NCBI GenBank assembly: GCA_959347315.1
Contig: OY365822.1
Location: 6,373,367-6,437,366, forward strand
Reading direction: 5' to 3'
DNA length: 64,000 nucleotides
From: Bimastos eiseni
Lineage: Eukaryota > Annelida > Clitellata > Crassiclitellata > Lumbricidae
Shown here: positions 35,949 through 46,736 of the stretch, one piece after another
Layout of the letters: the number at the start of each line of letters is the position of its first letter
Numbering within the stretch: position 1 is the stretch's first letter
Translations under genes and position numbers: made by a program
The notes under the pieces: model-generated
Databases searched by the model: none
What the model saw: only the letters and a program-made list of their open reading frames with translations
Told to the model about the DNA's origin: nothing

Positions 35949-38900
35949 CGTATGGTTGTATGTATACACACACGTCTAGACGTCCAGATGAAGAGAGGGA
36001 AGTGGGATCGATTGGGAAAGGGTGGACAGCCGGATTCACGGAATAAATTGTGACGTAATTGATTCTTTTACATCAAAGTGTACACCACATGGAAGACTTT
36101 ACCGTCGACGACGACGTCGATGATGATGATAATAATATTCCTTTATTGTTACGTAGCAACATGCCAGATGTCACACCGCATCGCGGCTTAAAAGAAAATA
36201 GACTAGATAATTTCTAGAATGTAGTTCAATCAGTTCTTGATAACCATGGGACCGCGGTCTCTTATAAGCCACGGTGGTGTCTAATGAGCGGCTAATGGGC
36301 GGTGGAAACAGAGGCCTCAGTACTTGGTTATGCTTATTCTCGATGTTCTGAAGGAGACGGTCCTCAGCAGATCATACACGGTAGTCTACACCATTATGGG
36401 GTTACCTTCACACCCGCGCAATGCAGGTCCTTGGCGCTCCGATAAATTTATATATCTCCACCACCATATAATAATAACGTAAATTAAGACAAAGGAACTA
36501 TATTTTAGCTACAAATAATTGGACAAGTATCGTGACATGTTGATTAATTATTTCCAGAGGCGTAAATTCTGTGTTTGTAGAAGTGTGTTTCGTCTCAGCT
36601 AAAGAAATGCTACGAATATCTCGATAAAGCAAGTCGAAGTTTCACTGCTGTTATTCGAACACTTGACGATGAATTGAGGTTTGAAGATATAAGTATCTTT
36701 TTGGCTTCATTTTCATTTAATTTTTGCATTGTATTTTATTGTAAATTGACATTCAGCACAAAAATTAAAAATTTCACGCAGATCATTTAGGCATCGATGG
36801 GACTAAACACCACATCCTCTATTGGCCCTCTTTTATTTAACTTGGCTTTCGTAAAGTTTGTCATGGACGGATCGTCGGATTGTCGGATTCTTTCAACTCT
36901 TTTTTAGGTATGTCTCCGTCGACCTATAGAGCTGAAAATTTGCATACATTTCAAGCTTGCATGACAAATTGTTTGCGGACATAACTTAAAAATTGAGAAA
37001 AAAATGACAGAAATCCCAAAAATAAAATATCGTTTAACCACTCGAATGAGTCCTCCTTGACGAGCTCCACTCCTTTAAGGTTACATCATTAACGATATAT
37101 AGTCAAAAATCTCTTAAGAAAATGGAACGATCGCGCCATCTACCAGATAAACAAGGACCCAAAGATCTATGTTTTTATTTTAATTTGTCTTTCCTGATTA
37201 TCCCTTGGGATAATGCCCGTCTCTCCAGCCATATCTCTCCAGCCATATCTTACCAGCCATGTATCTCCAGCCACGTCTCTCCAGGAATGTCGCTCCAGCC
37301 ATCCCGACTTTTGCAGCTGTCTTCTGACTGGCATTTCGAAGGTAAATTATGAAACTTCTAAGAGTCCATAATTTCTTCATTTATTGTTATATATAGGTAA
37401 AATTAAAACCTGGGACTAATATGCGATATTAATATTCCAAGTGAAACCTTCAAATTCAATTATTATTTTAATTGACTGCTTAATTGCTTGCTCTCTCATA
37501 CACTTCATGATGCACTGAGATACTATAGTCGCAATCAATATATCAATAAATGAAACTTCACCAATAGCGCCCCTTCAAGATATCTACTAATAGGCGCTAC
37601 CGATCAGACTAAGGCTAAAAATTGTAGTTTTCAGTAATGAATAGAATGCAGATTAGGAAGTGTTGGGGAGACGGCGAATCACTTTTAAAATTTTTTTTAC
37701 TTATTTCAAAATTTGATATTGCTTTTCTTCCGACATTTTTGCTCAGAGGTGCACACGCCTCGACTGCGCAATTGCAGTTGTACTGCAGAGCAATTGCGCG
37801 CGAAGGACTTGCTCAAGGTCCCTACAGTGGCGCTTCGGACGAGAATCAAATCCGTTCATTCAGAGCACACTGAGCTCTAACCAATCGGCCACCGTGTCAC
37901 TCAACGATGGTTACTCTTGGGGGTAACCCATTCCTCGTGGTTGGACCTACCACTGCATAAACCCGGTTCTGCATCATGGAAGTGCGAAAGAAGGGGATAG
38001 TCAAGCCCCCACTCCCCAGTAGCAGATCGGAGAGACCAACTTTGACCGATATTGACAGTTACAGGTCGACACAGCTACCGATGATTAATAGGAGGTGTGC
38101 CACAGAGGCAGCACCAAACCAATCGATACGCTTTATAATGATTGAATTGATTGATTGAATGATTGGTACATTCGCTGATTTTTAGGTGAAAGATATTATT
38201 ATGCATTCTTTAGCGATGCAGTCTGTATAGGCTATCTGGTTTTACGAGCTCTCGACACCGTGGAAGACGATATGACGATCCCACATGATGAGAAAGTCAC
38301 ACTGCTCCAGAAATTTTACACTTTCCTTGAGGATCCATCTTGGAACTACACGAAATGCATTGACAAGGATCGCATTGTTCTCGATAACTTTTCGACGGTC
38401 AGTGAAAATTGCTGTCAATCATTCTAAACTGTGAATTTGTGTAGGTCTATACTCTACGCTGGCCGTTGGTGGAAGTCGAGGTCATATTCTGTTTGAATTT
38501 TGATCTGGGAAATGTTGGGAATTACAATCGCTTACTGGTGTGAAATTGCCAAACTGAACTTAGCAATTGCACAATGTGCTAGTACATCAGGATTGCGCAT
38601 TAAAGCTACTTTTCTTGCGATTGTGTTTTCCTGCAGATATCTGCGCAGTATCGTCTGCTGAAGCCAATCTTTCGAGAAGTGATATCTAACTGCTGCAGGC
38701 AGATGGGAGGTGGCATGGCTGTCTATTCAACAAAGTCTATCGGTTCCCTTGAACAGTATGATGAGGTGATGTTTATATTCGTACTAGCATAACTTTCCTT
38801 TAAAGTTGATCGCTTGACATGTCACAAGCTTATTGGCAATAATGCACTTTTGTCTGTTCCCTTAATCACATGTTCGTTTATATCTTTAATAAAGATAGAC

Positions 38901-41371
38901 AGAAGACTGAGAGCGCTATTTTACCTGAGCTCATCTTGTCTTCGTGGTCATCCCTTCCTGCTTCCGTGCTGCTCCAATACAATTCATATCTGACATCTGA
39001 AGGCAGATGGAAAGTGGTATAACAGTCTATTTAATTTGAATCTCCTAAGTCTATTGAACAGCTGCTGGTTCAACATATAATAATGCGCTTTGTATGGTGT
39101 TATGTAAGTGCTAAGCTGTGTCATATTGCATTACTGCGGTTACCATCCAGTACTGTCACTACGCTATCGGAGTCCCTGGTATTGGCCTCTCGCAGCTGTT
39201 CGTAGCATTGGGCTTGGAGAACAGGATTCTGGCTGAGGAACCAGATCTTACCAATTTGGGCTGGCTTATCCTTCAGAAGGCGAATGTTATCCGAGACTAC
39301 CTGGAAGATGTCACGGAGGGTCGTCAGTGGTGGCCAAAAGAGGTGACTGTTCTTATTACAATAGCATGATTAATCTAAAATCAGCTCTAGCTAAATATGA
39401 TCCTTACTGACTATTTTCGCATAATTTTATTGTGTTACCCAGTATTAAAAAAGAACCCCGAATTTAATTAACATAGGCCATCTTCAGGTGAAGTGATGAA
39501 GTAGCGCTATATGTATAAATGTCTGGATTTGACAAGTGATGCGTAATTCTCTACTTTCTATGGGCTTTGTATATGCAATGAAGGAGCGCTTTGGTTGGTG
39601 TTATGTGTTTAGTAACTTCTATCTAGTAGAAGTTCAGTTGCGCTCTTATATAGCGCAGGTACACCGGGAGAAGGAACAGCTTTGAGGAAAGTGCGGGAGA
39701 GAGTGGAAAGGTAGAGAGGAAAGATAGATTCTGAAAGAGTGGGAGCACTTGAAGAGGGTGGGTGCTTCTTAGAAGATTAATTGATTGATTACAAATTCTG
39801 CTTATGCTATGACCTAATTGAAGTTCCAGTCCTCAATTTAGAGTAAACCTAGAGTTCATCCAGCACATAATTAGAAAACTCCTCAACTATGTACGTCTAC
39901 ACGTACGTAGCGTGACCGGTAACAGGACAGTAACCCCCGGACAATAATCCCTGGACAACAAACCCTTTTGCAAGTAACCCCCGGACAATGACCCCGGAAT
40001 CCCGGATAGTAATGGTAAGACAAGAGAAGGCTTTAGAGTTATACCAACAATCGGAATGTAATTATTACATAATAATTAGCAGATAATTAGGTAATTTGGC
40101 ATTTTATAGTCGCAATCAATATATCAATCAATGACACTTCATCAGTAGCGCCCCTTCAAGATATCTACTAATAGGCGCTACCGATCAGACTAAGGCTAAA
40201 CAGTGTTGTTTTCAGTAATGAGTAGAATGCAGATCAGAAAGTCTTGGGGAGACGGCGAATCACTTCTAAATTTTTTTTAAATTTATTCCAAAATTTGATA
40301 TCGCCCTTCTTCCGACATTTTTGCTCAGAGGTGCACACGCCTTGACTGCGCAATTGCAGTTGTACTGCAGAGCAATTGCGCGCGAAGGACTTGCTCAAGG
40401 TCCCTACAGTGGCGCTTCAAACACCAGGCTTTTAAAAGTTAACCAAACATCAAAAGTAATTATTAAGAGAGAACAAGCGTTGCAACAACTTCACTGCGAC
40501 TTTCATCACAGCCTCCAACAAACAATTTTGCTGAATGAAATGCACGGATTCTGACCGTATTTTGAAACTACAGGTAGCGCAATGTTATTACTTACGTAGA
40601 AAAGCACGCAACTTGTCATTTTAAGTGCTCTTAACCATTTGACAATAAACAGCATTTGCGTCGTGAGATTTAATAAAACATTTACTTTGGATGGTCCTCT
40701 AATATAAGACTCATGTCTAATAAAATTATTGTAAATGTATAGTTATTTTGCAATATTTGTAAAATAATATAATTTTTTTAATAGTGGTGTGTATGGATTT
40801 TTCATGTCTTACCATTACTTTCCGGGAGGGAGTTAATGTCCTGGGTGTTGTTTGCACGAAGGTAATTGTCCGGGGTTATTGCCCGGGGGTAATTGTCCTA
40901 GTCCGCGTGACCTAATTGTAGTCAAATTTATATGACGCCTTTTCAAGAGAAACTATTTATGAACTGATCTTTCATGGGCTACTTCTGCAATTTACCCTAT
41001 TATGAGAAGTAATCGAGTTCAACCTCTGTTTTGACTGAAATTGTAGTTTTCCTCTTTCCAGGTGTGGAGCAAGTATTCCGATAGACTAATTGAACTTTCT
41101 GACCCAAAGAAAATCGACGACGCCGTCAGTTGCCTAAACGAATTGATCACAAACGCACTTTTACACATTCCAGACGTTATAAAGTTCCTGTCTCACATTC
41201 AGAAAGAGTCAATCTTCAACTTCTGTGCTATTCCACAGGTGAAGCAAAAACTAACGGGTGAAGCATTTTCTATCTGACATTCACGTTGCTCCACGTATTT
41301 AAGTCTGTCAAGCTTAGATGATACATGTGGGGCCAACACGTAGGCCAATCATTTAAGCATGTAAGCATTAC

Positions 41372-41409
<38 letters not shown>

Positions 41410-43241
41410 GAAGCTAACTTTGACCACCTCGTCAAGTATGAGTATTGATTTAGCGCCACCATTATTGTATTTGTTTATAAGTTGCCTCGGTGTGAACTTG
41501 GACCATGAATACAAAAGGATATTGATTGATTGATCGATTGATTACTACTACTGTTTTCTGGTGGCTATGTTGTGTAGGTGATGGCTGTGGCAACTTTGGA
41601 CAGATGCTATAACAATCGACAGGTGTTCCGTGGAATTGTAAAGATTCGTAAGGGTGAAGCGGTTCGGTTGATGATGCAGGCATCAAACATAGACAATGTC
41701 AAGGCTGTCTTTGGGCATTATCTTAGACAAGTGGGTGACATTGCTAGAGATCGTCATGATAAATCTTCTCCGTTTCTTTCTTTCCGAAGTCGCGTCACTT
41801 AGTTCCTCCGGGTTCATTCCGGTTTTTTCCTGTATCTCGTCCATCCGTTTATACATTGGGCGCCTTCGTTTCTTCCTTCCTTCTCCACACGCCAGCATCA
41901 TTTCCTTTTCCAATCCATTTGATCGCATAACAAGTCCAAAGAAGCCCAGCTTCATTCTCAACGCTGTTTGTTGTAACGTCTCAACATTCTCAACTCCAAA
42001 CTTCCTGCGCACCCCTTCGTTTGTCTTTCACTCTTTTTCTAGGTCTATAATATTCTCTGCATATTCGTCCATATCCACATTACGCATGCGTTCATCTTTT
42101 CTCTATATTCTTTGTCATTGTCCACGTCTCACAGACATATAGTACTGTATGGAAGACCATTTCCATCACTAGCCTTTTTTGTGTCTATGCTCACGTGTTT
42201 GTCCATCCATATCTTTTCCAGTTCATTTATTCTATTCTATTCTATTCCCGGATTATTTATAAATCGCCTCTCACAGTACAACGTAATCAGAGGCGCTCCC
42301 AGTGAGAAGGCCCCCTATAGAGAAAAGAAGTTTTAAGAAATTGAGCAGACACAGTTGTGCTACCGGTTAGGGTTGTAGTGCTAGTTATTCCAGCTTTCCC
42401 TATCGCCACGCTTCTTTTTATTTCCGAATCGCATTTTCCATCTTTTTCTATTAATAACCCCAGGAATGTGAATTAACTAGTCATTGTCCTCAATTTTGAG
42501 AACTTTCTTTGTGTTTTTTGGCCCGAAGTATAGGCCTTACGTGATCTCTCAGGGACTAGAATATGAAGAATTAGATAATGTAGTTTGGAATAGCCGTATG
42601 CTCGTCAGTCTCACAAATGGCGAAAGAGCGCTCTATGATGAGCGAAATTCGTTGGAACTTAGTTAGTTTATAGTGAACTTAAATTTGGTTTTGAGATTGG
42701 TTTTTTGACAAAATAGACAGAAACTACCAGATTGCTCTTTATACGCGCACATTTAACACTGATTCTGTCCGAGTTTAGTAAATGATAAACTTTCTATCAG
42801 GTGACCCCAGCTTAGCGAGTTATGGTTCTTCGTGGTTCTTATTTTTAACAAACGGGCTTCTACTCTGCTGGCGTGACTTTTTTGTGGGCAAAGAGATATT
42901 TTCAGTGATTTAACTTACAATTATCATCAAGATTTATTAGTCTTTAGTGGATTTAATTTGGTTTTTGGGACATACAGTAATGACAGAAAATCCAAGATTG
43001 CTTCTTACACCTATGCATTTAACACCACTTTGGTTCTGCCTGTGTTTTGTAGATTGAAAGCAAAATTCCCTCTTCTGATCCATCTGCACACGCCACTCGT
43101 CAGGCGATAGAAATTGCGCTAAGTAAATGTGAAACTGATCGGGTCTACAGTTCAGCCACTTCGATCGATTTACTGATCTACATGTCGCTTGCAGTGCTGC
43201 TTATTGCCATCATTTTGTATCCTGTGGGATCGTTTATTTAG
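35626..43241 (+). CDS. squalene synthase-like protein, copy C (pocket remodelled)
   Basis: Intact eight-exon frame of 407 residues: 35626-35727, 36581-36678, 38214-38397, 38637-38765, 39151-39342, 41062-41238, 41578-41730, 43053-43241; all GT-AG, in phase. Both Asp-rich motifs are present (DTVEDD, DYLED), as are the catalytic Tyr and FCAIPQ, so head-to-head prenyl coupling chemistry is plausible. Changes against A and human (human numbering, my alignment): Phe72 to Gly (CIGYLVLR), [10 protein letters not shown] to YCHYAIGVPG (Val175Ala, Ala176Ile, Val179Pro), Gly208 to Trp and Phe210 to Ile (LGWLILQ), Phe230 to Trp. The C-terminal anchor is altered: IAIILYPVGSFI, ending inside a repeat. Upstream, its promoter is separated by a 2.9-kb insertion. 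Could be a neofunctionalised enzyme or a gene beginning to decay; the frame favours function. Confidence 0.9.
35911..35945. repeat. TA microsatellite, copy C intron 1
   Basis: Pure TA run of about 35 bases. A similar run is in copy C intron 6 (41376-41405). Slippage-prone sequence. Confidence 0.85.
37190..37390 (+). mobile_element. LINE fragment with internal minisatellite, copy C intron 2
   Basis: Homologue of the 20121-20282 LINE fragment in copy A (shared CCTGATTATCCCTTGGGATAA-type start and AAGGTAAATTATGAAACTTC end). The middle is expanded into about six degenerate copies of a unit like CTCCAGCCATAT, absent from A. So the expansion happened within C. Confidence 0.65.
37690..37910 (-). 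mobile_element. tRNA-derived SINE, copy C intron 2
   Basis: Reverse complement starts with ACGGTGGCCGATTGG and runs through GTAGGGACCTTGAGCAAGTC and TTGCTCTGCAGTACAACTGC to AATTTTG next to an A/T tail. Same family as 55768-56017. The ACCTTGAGCAAG segment recalls the central domain of several deuterostome SINEs. Confidence 0.7.
38985..39062 (+). pseudogene. exon 4 relic inside copy C intron 4
   Basis: ATATCTGACATCTGAAGGCA then GATGGAAAGTGGTATAACAG repeats the exon 4 sequence in degraded form, with stops in the coding frame. It lies 220 bases after the true exon 4 (38637-38765). Confidence 0.65.
39913..40909. mobile_element. fold-back element FB2, copy C intron 5
   Basis: Left arm (39913-40020) carries ACCCCCGGACAATAATCCC-type units; the right arm (40810-40909) carries the inverted units (GGTAATTGTCCGGGG). 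Both inner edges read TAATGGTAAGAC or its complement. The plus-strand core at 40440-40600 (EQALQQL, then GGATTCTGACC and GAAACTACA) matches the FB1 core in opposite orientation. A SINE fragment is nested inside. Confidence 0.7.
40270..40420 (-). mobile_element. SINE fragment nested in FB2
   Basis: Same family as 37690-37910, lacking the tRNA-like head: it breaks off at GTGGCGCTTC, where FB2 core sequence begins. The flanking segment 40100-40200 is also a near copy of 37530-37625, so a larger unit of SINE plus flank is duplicated between introns 2 and 5 of copy C. Confidence 0.65.
41750..42190 (-). mobile_element. LINE C-terminal fragment, copy C intron 7
   Basis: Minus strand reads VCETWTMTKN, then FGVENVETLQQTALRMKLGF, FGLVMRSNGLEKEMML and MDEIQEKTGMNPEEL, the usual tail of endonuclease/reverse-transcriptase LINE proteins. 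It is frameshifted around 42020, so it is inactive. It lies antisense to C, directly after exon 7. Confidence 0.85.
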
Positions 43242-46232
43242 ATTTACATAGCGCCTCTCGTGGATTAGCTATTCAGAGCCACTCTTAGCGCGGATACTCC
43301 TAAATTATCTTGCAACTTGAAAAATTGGTTTCCTGTTGATCTGAGAAGGGTCTTCATAGCTTACTTTTGACTTTAATTCTAGTCAGAAATTTATCGTGCG
43401 ATGCTTCAAAAGAACTAATCTGATATCATTAGCTTTAATGGCGCTTTATAAAATATAAAATACGGATATCTTAGGTAGGCCGATGCGATAGATTCTGAAA
43501 TTGTACTTTGTCAATGCCTAGGCTTTATTAAGGAAATTAGTTGAACCTATACAATATTAGAACAATGTGAGATACTCTGTCGATCAGACACAATCGTTGA
43601 TTATAATTTGCTTAGCAGTGTTGAAAGTTTTTCTGTCCTTAGGATTTGAATAGAGTATGTTCACGTTCATAGTTGTATTGGAAATTTGATATAGTTGCTT
43701 TTCACAAGAAGTTTTGGTATTATTATTTATTAAATAAGCTGCTTCTTTTCATATTGTGGCGAACCCCTCTTAGGTCCGGCACCGGGCGTTCACGTATCAG
43801 CAGCAGTTGGGGCGAACGTCCAGGGAAAACCTTGAGTTCCTTCCCGTCTTCTTCTGGTACCCCGGAAGGCCGAGTCCGAGATTCTTCCTTCTTCTTGACT
43901 GTCCGCTGAGTAAGACCTGCCCGGTCTGGCGCAGGATTTCACGACAGCTACTAATTCGAAAGTCACTAGCTAGAGACAGAATCAATCGTTGTTCGACAAA
44001 TATCTTTTAATATGAAGTAAAGGCAGCAGCCAACATTTAGCTCATTTAACATAATCAACATGTATCGACCAAAGTCATTGTCGCATTCCTTGATCAGACA
44101 CGCAGTAGTCCCTTATATAGCTTCCTGAGGGAGCACAGATTGCTACCATAGGAGCATAAACTGCTCCCACAGGGAGTATTAAATGCTCCCACTCGGGTGC
44201 ACAGGCAAAAGCCGCAATAATATAGAAGTGTTATTGTGCAAATCATTGTCTCCAAAACAAAGCACGATGATACATATATGGACCAGCTCTTGAATATCAC
44301 ACTGCATAGAGCGCCTTAGTTGTGAAAGAGTTCGGGTTCAGCGCCATTGTTTGTTATAACCTCTATCGCCGAGTAACTAATGGCGTGTTGGGGGTCAAGT
44401 CATGACTCTAGCGCACTTTTATGACATCAATGGTCTTTCTCTCAGTGCGTAGAGTGTAGAAAACTATGCCATTCTGTTCGCTAAGGTGGCAGTTATTATG
44501 CTATGGAGCCGTGACTGAGCCACCAGCGAAAAGAAGTTACGAAATAGTTTGAATTAGCTATTAAGGCTAAAGTGGAATACTTCAGTCTTCCACCCCTTAC
44601 TACCGTAGGTCTATCCGTAGACTTCAAACCCGAGCTCTCAGTGTTAGGCCTACATGATGTTTGCTCTCACCAATCAGCCACTGTGTCCCAGAGAACCGTT
44701 CATATCCTCACACTCACCCAGGAGCGTCTACACCATAGAAATCTTTGTGTGCACCATTAACTTAGTCCAATCTATTATTCATCCTTGAATAATTTTTATT
44801 CCGTCTGTCAGTCAAAATGGAGGGGCGGGGGTGAAGTTGCTTCATTTACTTAAGGGAAGATTAAGTTGATCAAATGACTTAGGGGTATAGACGCCCTATA
44901 CTCATCTTAGTTGAACGCAAACTTATATGTTTTGGCGTTTAGACCAGAATTCTTCGAGCCATTCAATCAATCAAATCAAAAATACTTGATATAACGCCCC
45001 TTGGCTGTAGTGTCTTTTAAACGATACCATACAGAAGGACTTAAAATGTTGTCCTATTGGTCCGGGAATCATAGACGATACATTGTACAAACACGAGTGC
45101 TGCGATTATGGTATGGTATTAATAGGTTTATAGCTTTTACACACGCCGTAGAAGTGCTTGCATTTTGGCAAAAAGTTGTCCCCTTGGAATTCTAACACTC
45201 ATAACGATCCTAAGAGCCCATCCATATATTACGTAGGCTACAAAATTAATCGTATTATCCGATCCCCTCCCCTGTTTCTCCGCTCACATTTTGTTGCCCT
45301 CCCCTACGCGTAAGTTCATCTGAGCTCTAACCCCCTTTCATTGGTTAAATTGCTAAATATATCTATAAGATATTGATCCTACCGTAGGCTATTTATTTAT
45401 ATTTATTTTAAGCATCATATTTCACAGCTTAAATTAATTTACTGTAATGAAAAAAATAGTAACAATACTTGCATTTAAATTTTTTAATGCCACATAAAAT
45501 GGACTAAGCAAGAATATGGCCTAGTCCATTATTGGGTTTCAGTTCAAATTTTAATATTCCATAATGTGAACGTCATAATTAGACATCAATATTTTGTACA
45601 TGCACTTTCTTCGAAACCCCTCTCCGCTACACGCACCCGTACGCAACATAGCCGAAATTCTAAACCACCTGCCCTCCTTGCGTACGCAACATGCTGATGG
45701 GCCCTTACGGGAAACAGCGTCGCAATGGAACATTCTGAAATGTTACAAAGGTGGAATTGATGTTCAAATTGAAGCTGCCTATACATGCAGTGCATGATCT
45801 ATTTGTTCCAGAATATGCCACGCCCGTTAACTCTTATATAGTCTAACGGCTATGAAATGAAGTACTGCGTTTCTTGAGCTTTTGTCGTCCGTTTCGTAAA
45901 CAAATCCAGATCACATTGTATTATAACAATAATTATCTGTGTCATTAATACTTATTGTATTGTATCACGTCAGGTTATATAGTTGGTAGGCTCATGCATG
46001 TAACGGTTGTCATTGTGCTCGTGAATAAACTGGTGCCCAGCGTTTGTCTATTGAGAGGGGCTTTCAAAGTTTGGAGTCTACGGATACAATAGTTGTGGAT
46101 GGAAGTGTTCCACATTAGCCTTAATAAATAATTCTGACTCTTATCACTGAGTATAATCATTAAATTACACCTTTAAAAAATGTCTGATACATGTATCTGT
46201 AAAATACGTTCAGACAATGAAGGCTGAAATTG
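43242..46232. other. C/D tail-to-tail spacer
   Basis: No gene recognised. It starts inside a repeat family (ATAGCGCCTCTC at 43249, also at 42264, which is related to sequence at 33963). A GC-rich stretch at 43750-44330 shares GATCAGACAC with the block at 14540-16716 and may be a retroelement piece; it contains four GCTCCC(A)-type repeats at 44120-44200. A second inverted-repeat element is at 45214-45705. The region next to 46232 is homologous to the 3' flanks of A and B. Confidence 0.6.
45214..45705. mobile_element. inverted-repeat element with GGGCCCATC ends
   Basis: Left end GAGCCCATCCATATATTACG and right end (reverse complement GGGCCCATCAGCATGTTGCG) are related inverted termini, flanked by TAA and TTA. 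No coding core. A homologous but more decayed copy is at about 56625-57030, sharing TTATTTATTTAAGCATCATA and ATTGGGTTTCAGTT. Confidence 0.6.
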
Positions 46233-46700
46233 TCAGGCCGCTGGAAGGAAGTCAGAAAATTTTGTGCAATAGTGGTAAATTATAGCAATTACCAGCATTG
46301 CAAATGACATGTAGATCAGCAAATATATCGAAGTGGTTGAACTGTAGACCTGATCGGTTCCACATTTACTTAGCGCAACTTCTATCGCCTGACGAGTGAC
46401 GTGTGCAGATGGATCTGAAGAGGGAATTTTATTTTCAATCTTCAAAACACAGACAGAATCATAGCAGCGTTAAATGCATTAGGGAAAAGAACATTCGTGT
46501 AGGTTGTGGAACTTTTGTCTTTTCCAAGACCAAGTTAAGTTCACTTTAAACTGTAACTGATGCTTTTGAAAATTGAAACTTAAATCTTTGAAAATGTCTC
46601 TACGTCCACAAAGGCAAAGTCAGCAGAATTTGATCATCTATCATTATTGTTTACAAATGATAACTGTTATTGTTATCTATTGTTGTCATCGTCGTCGTTG

Positions 46701-46736
<36 letters not shown>

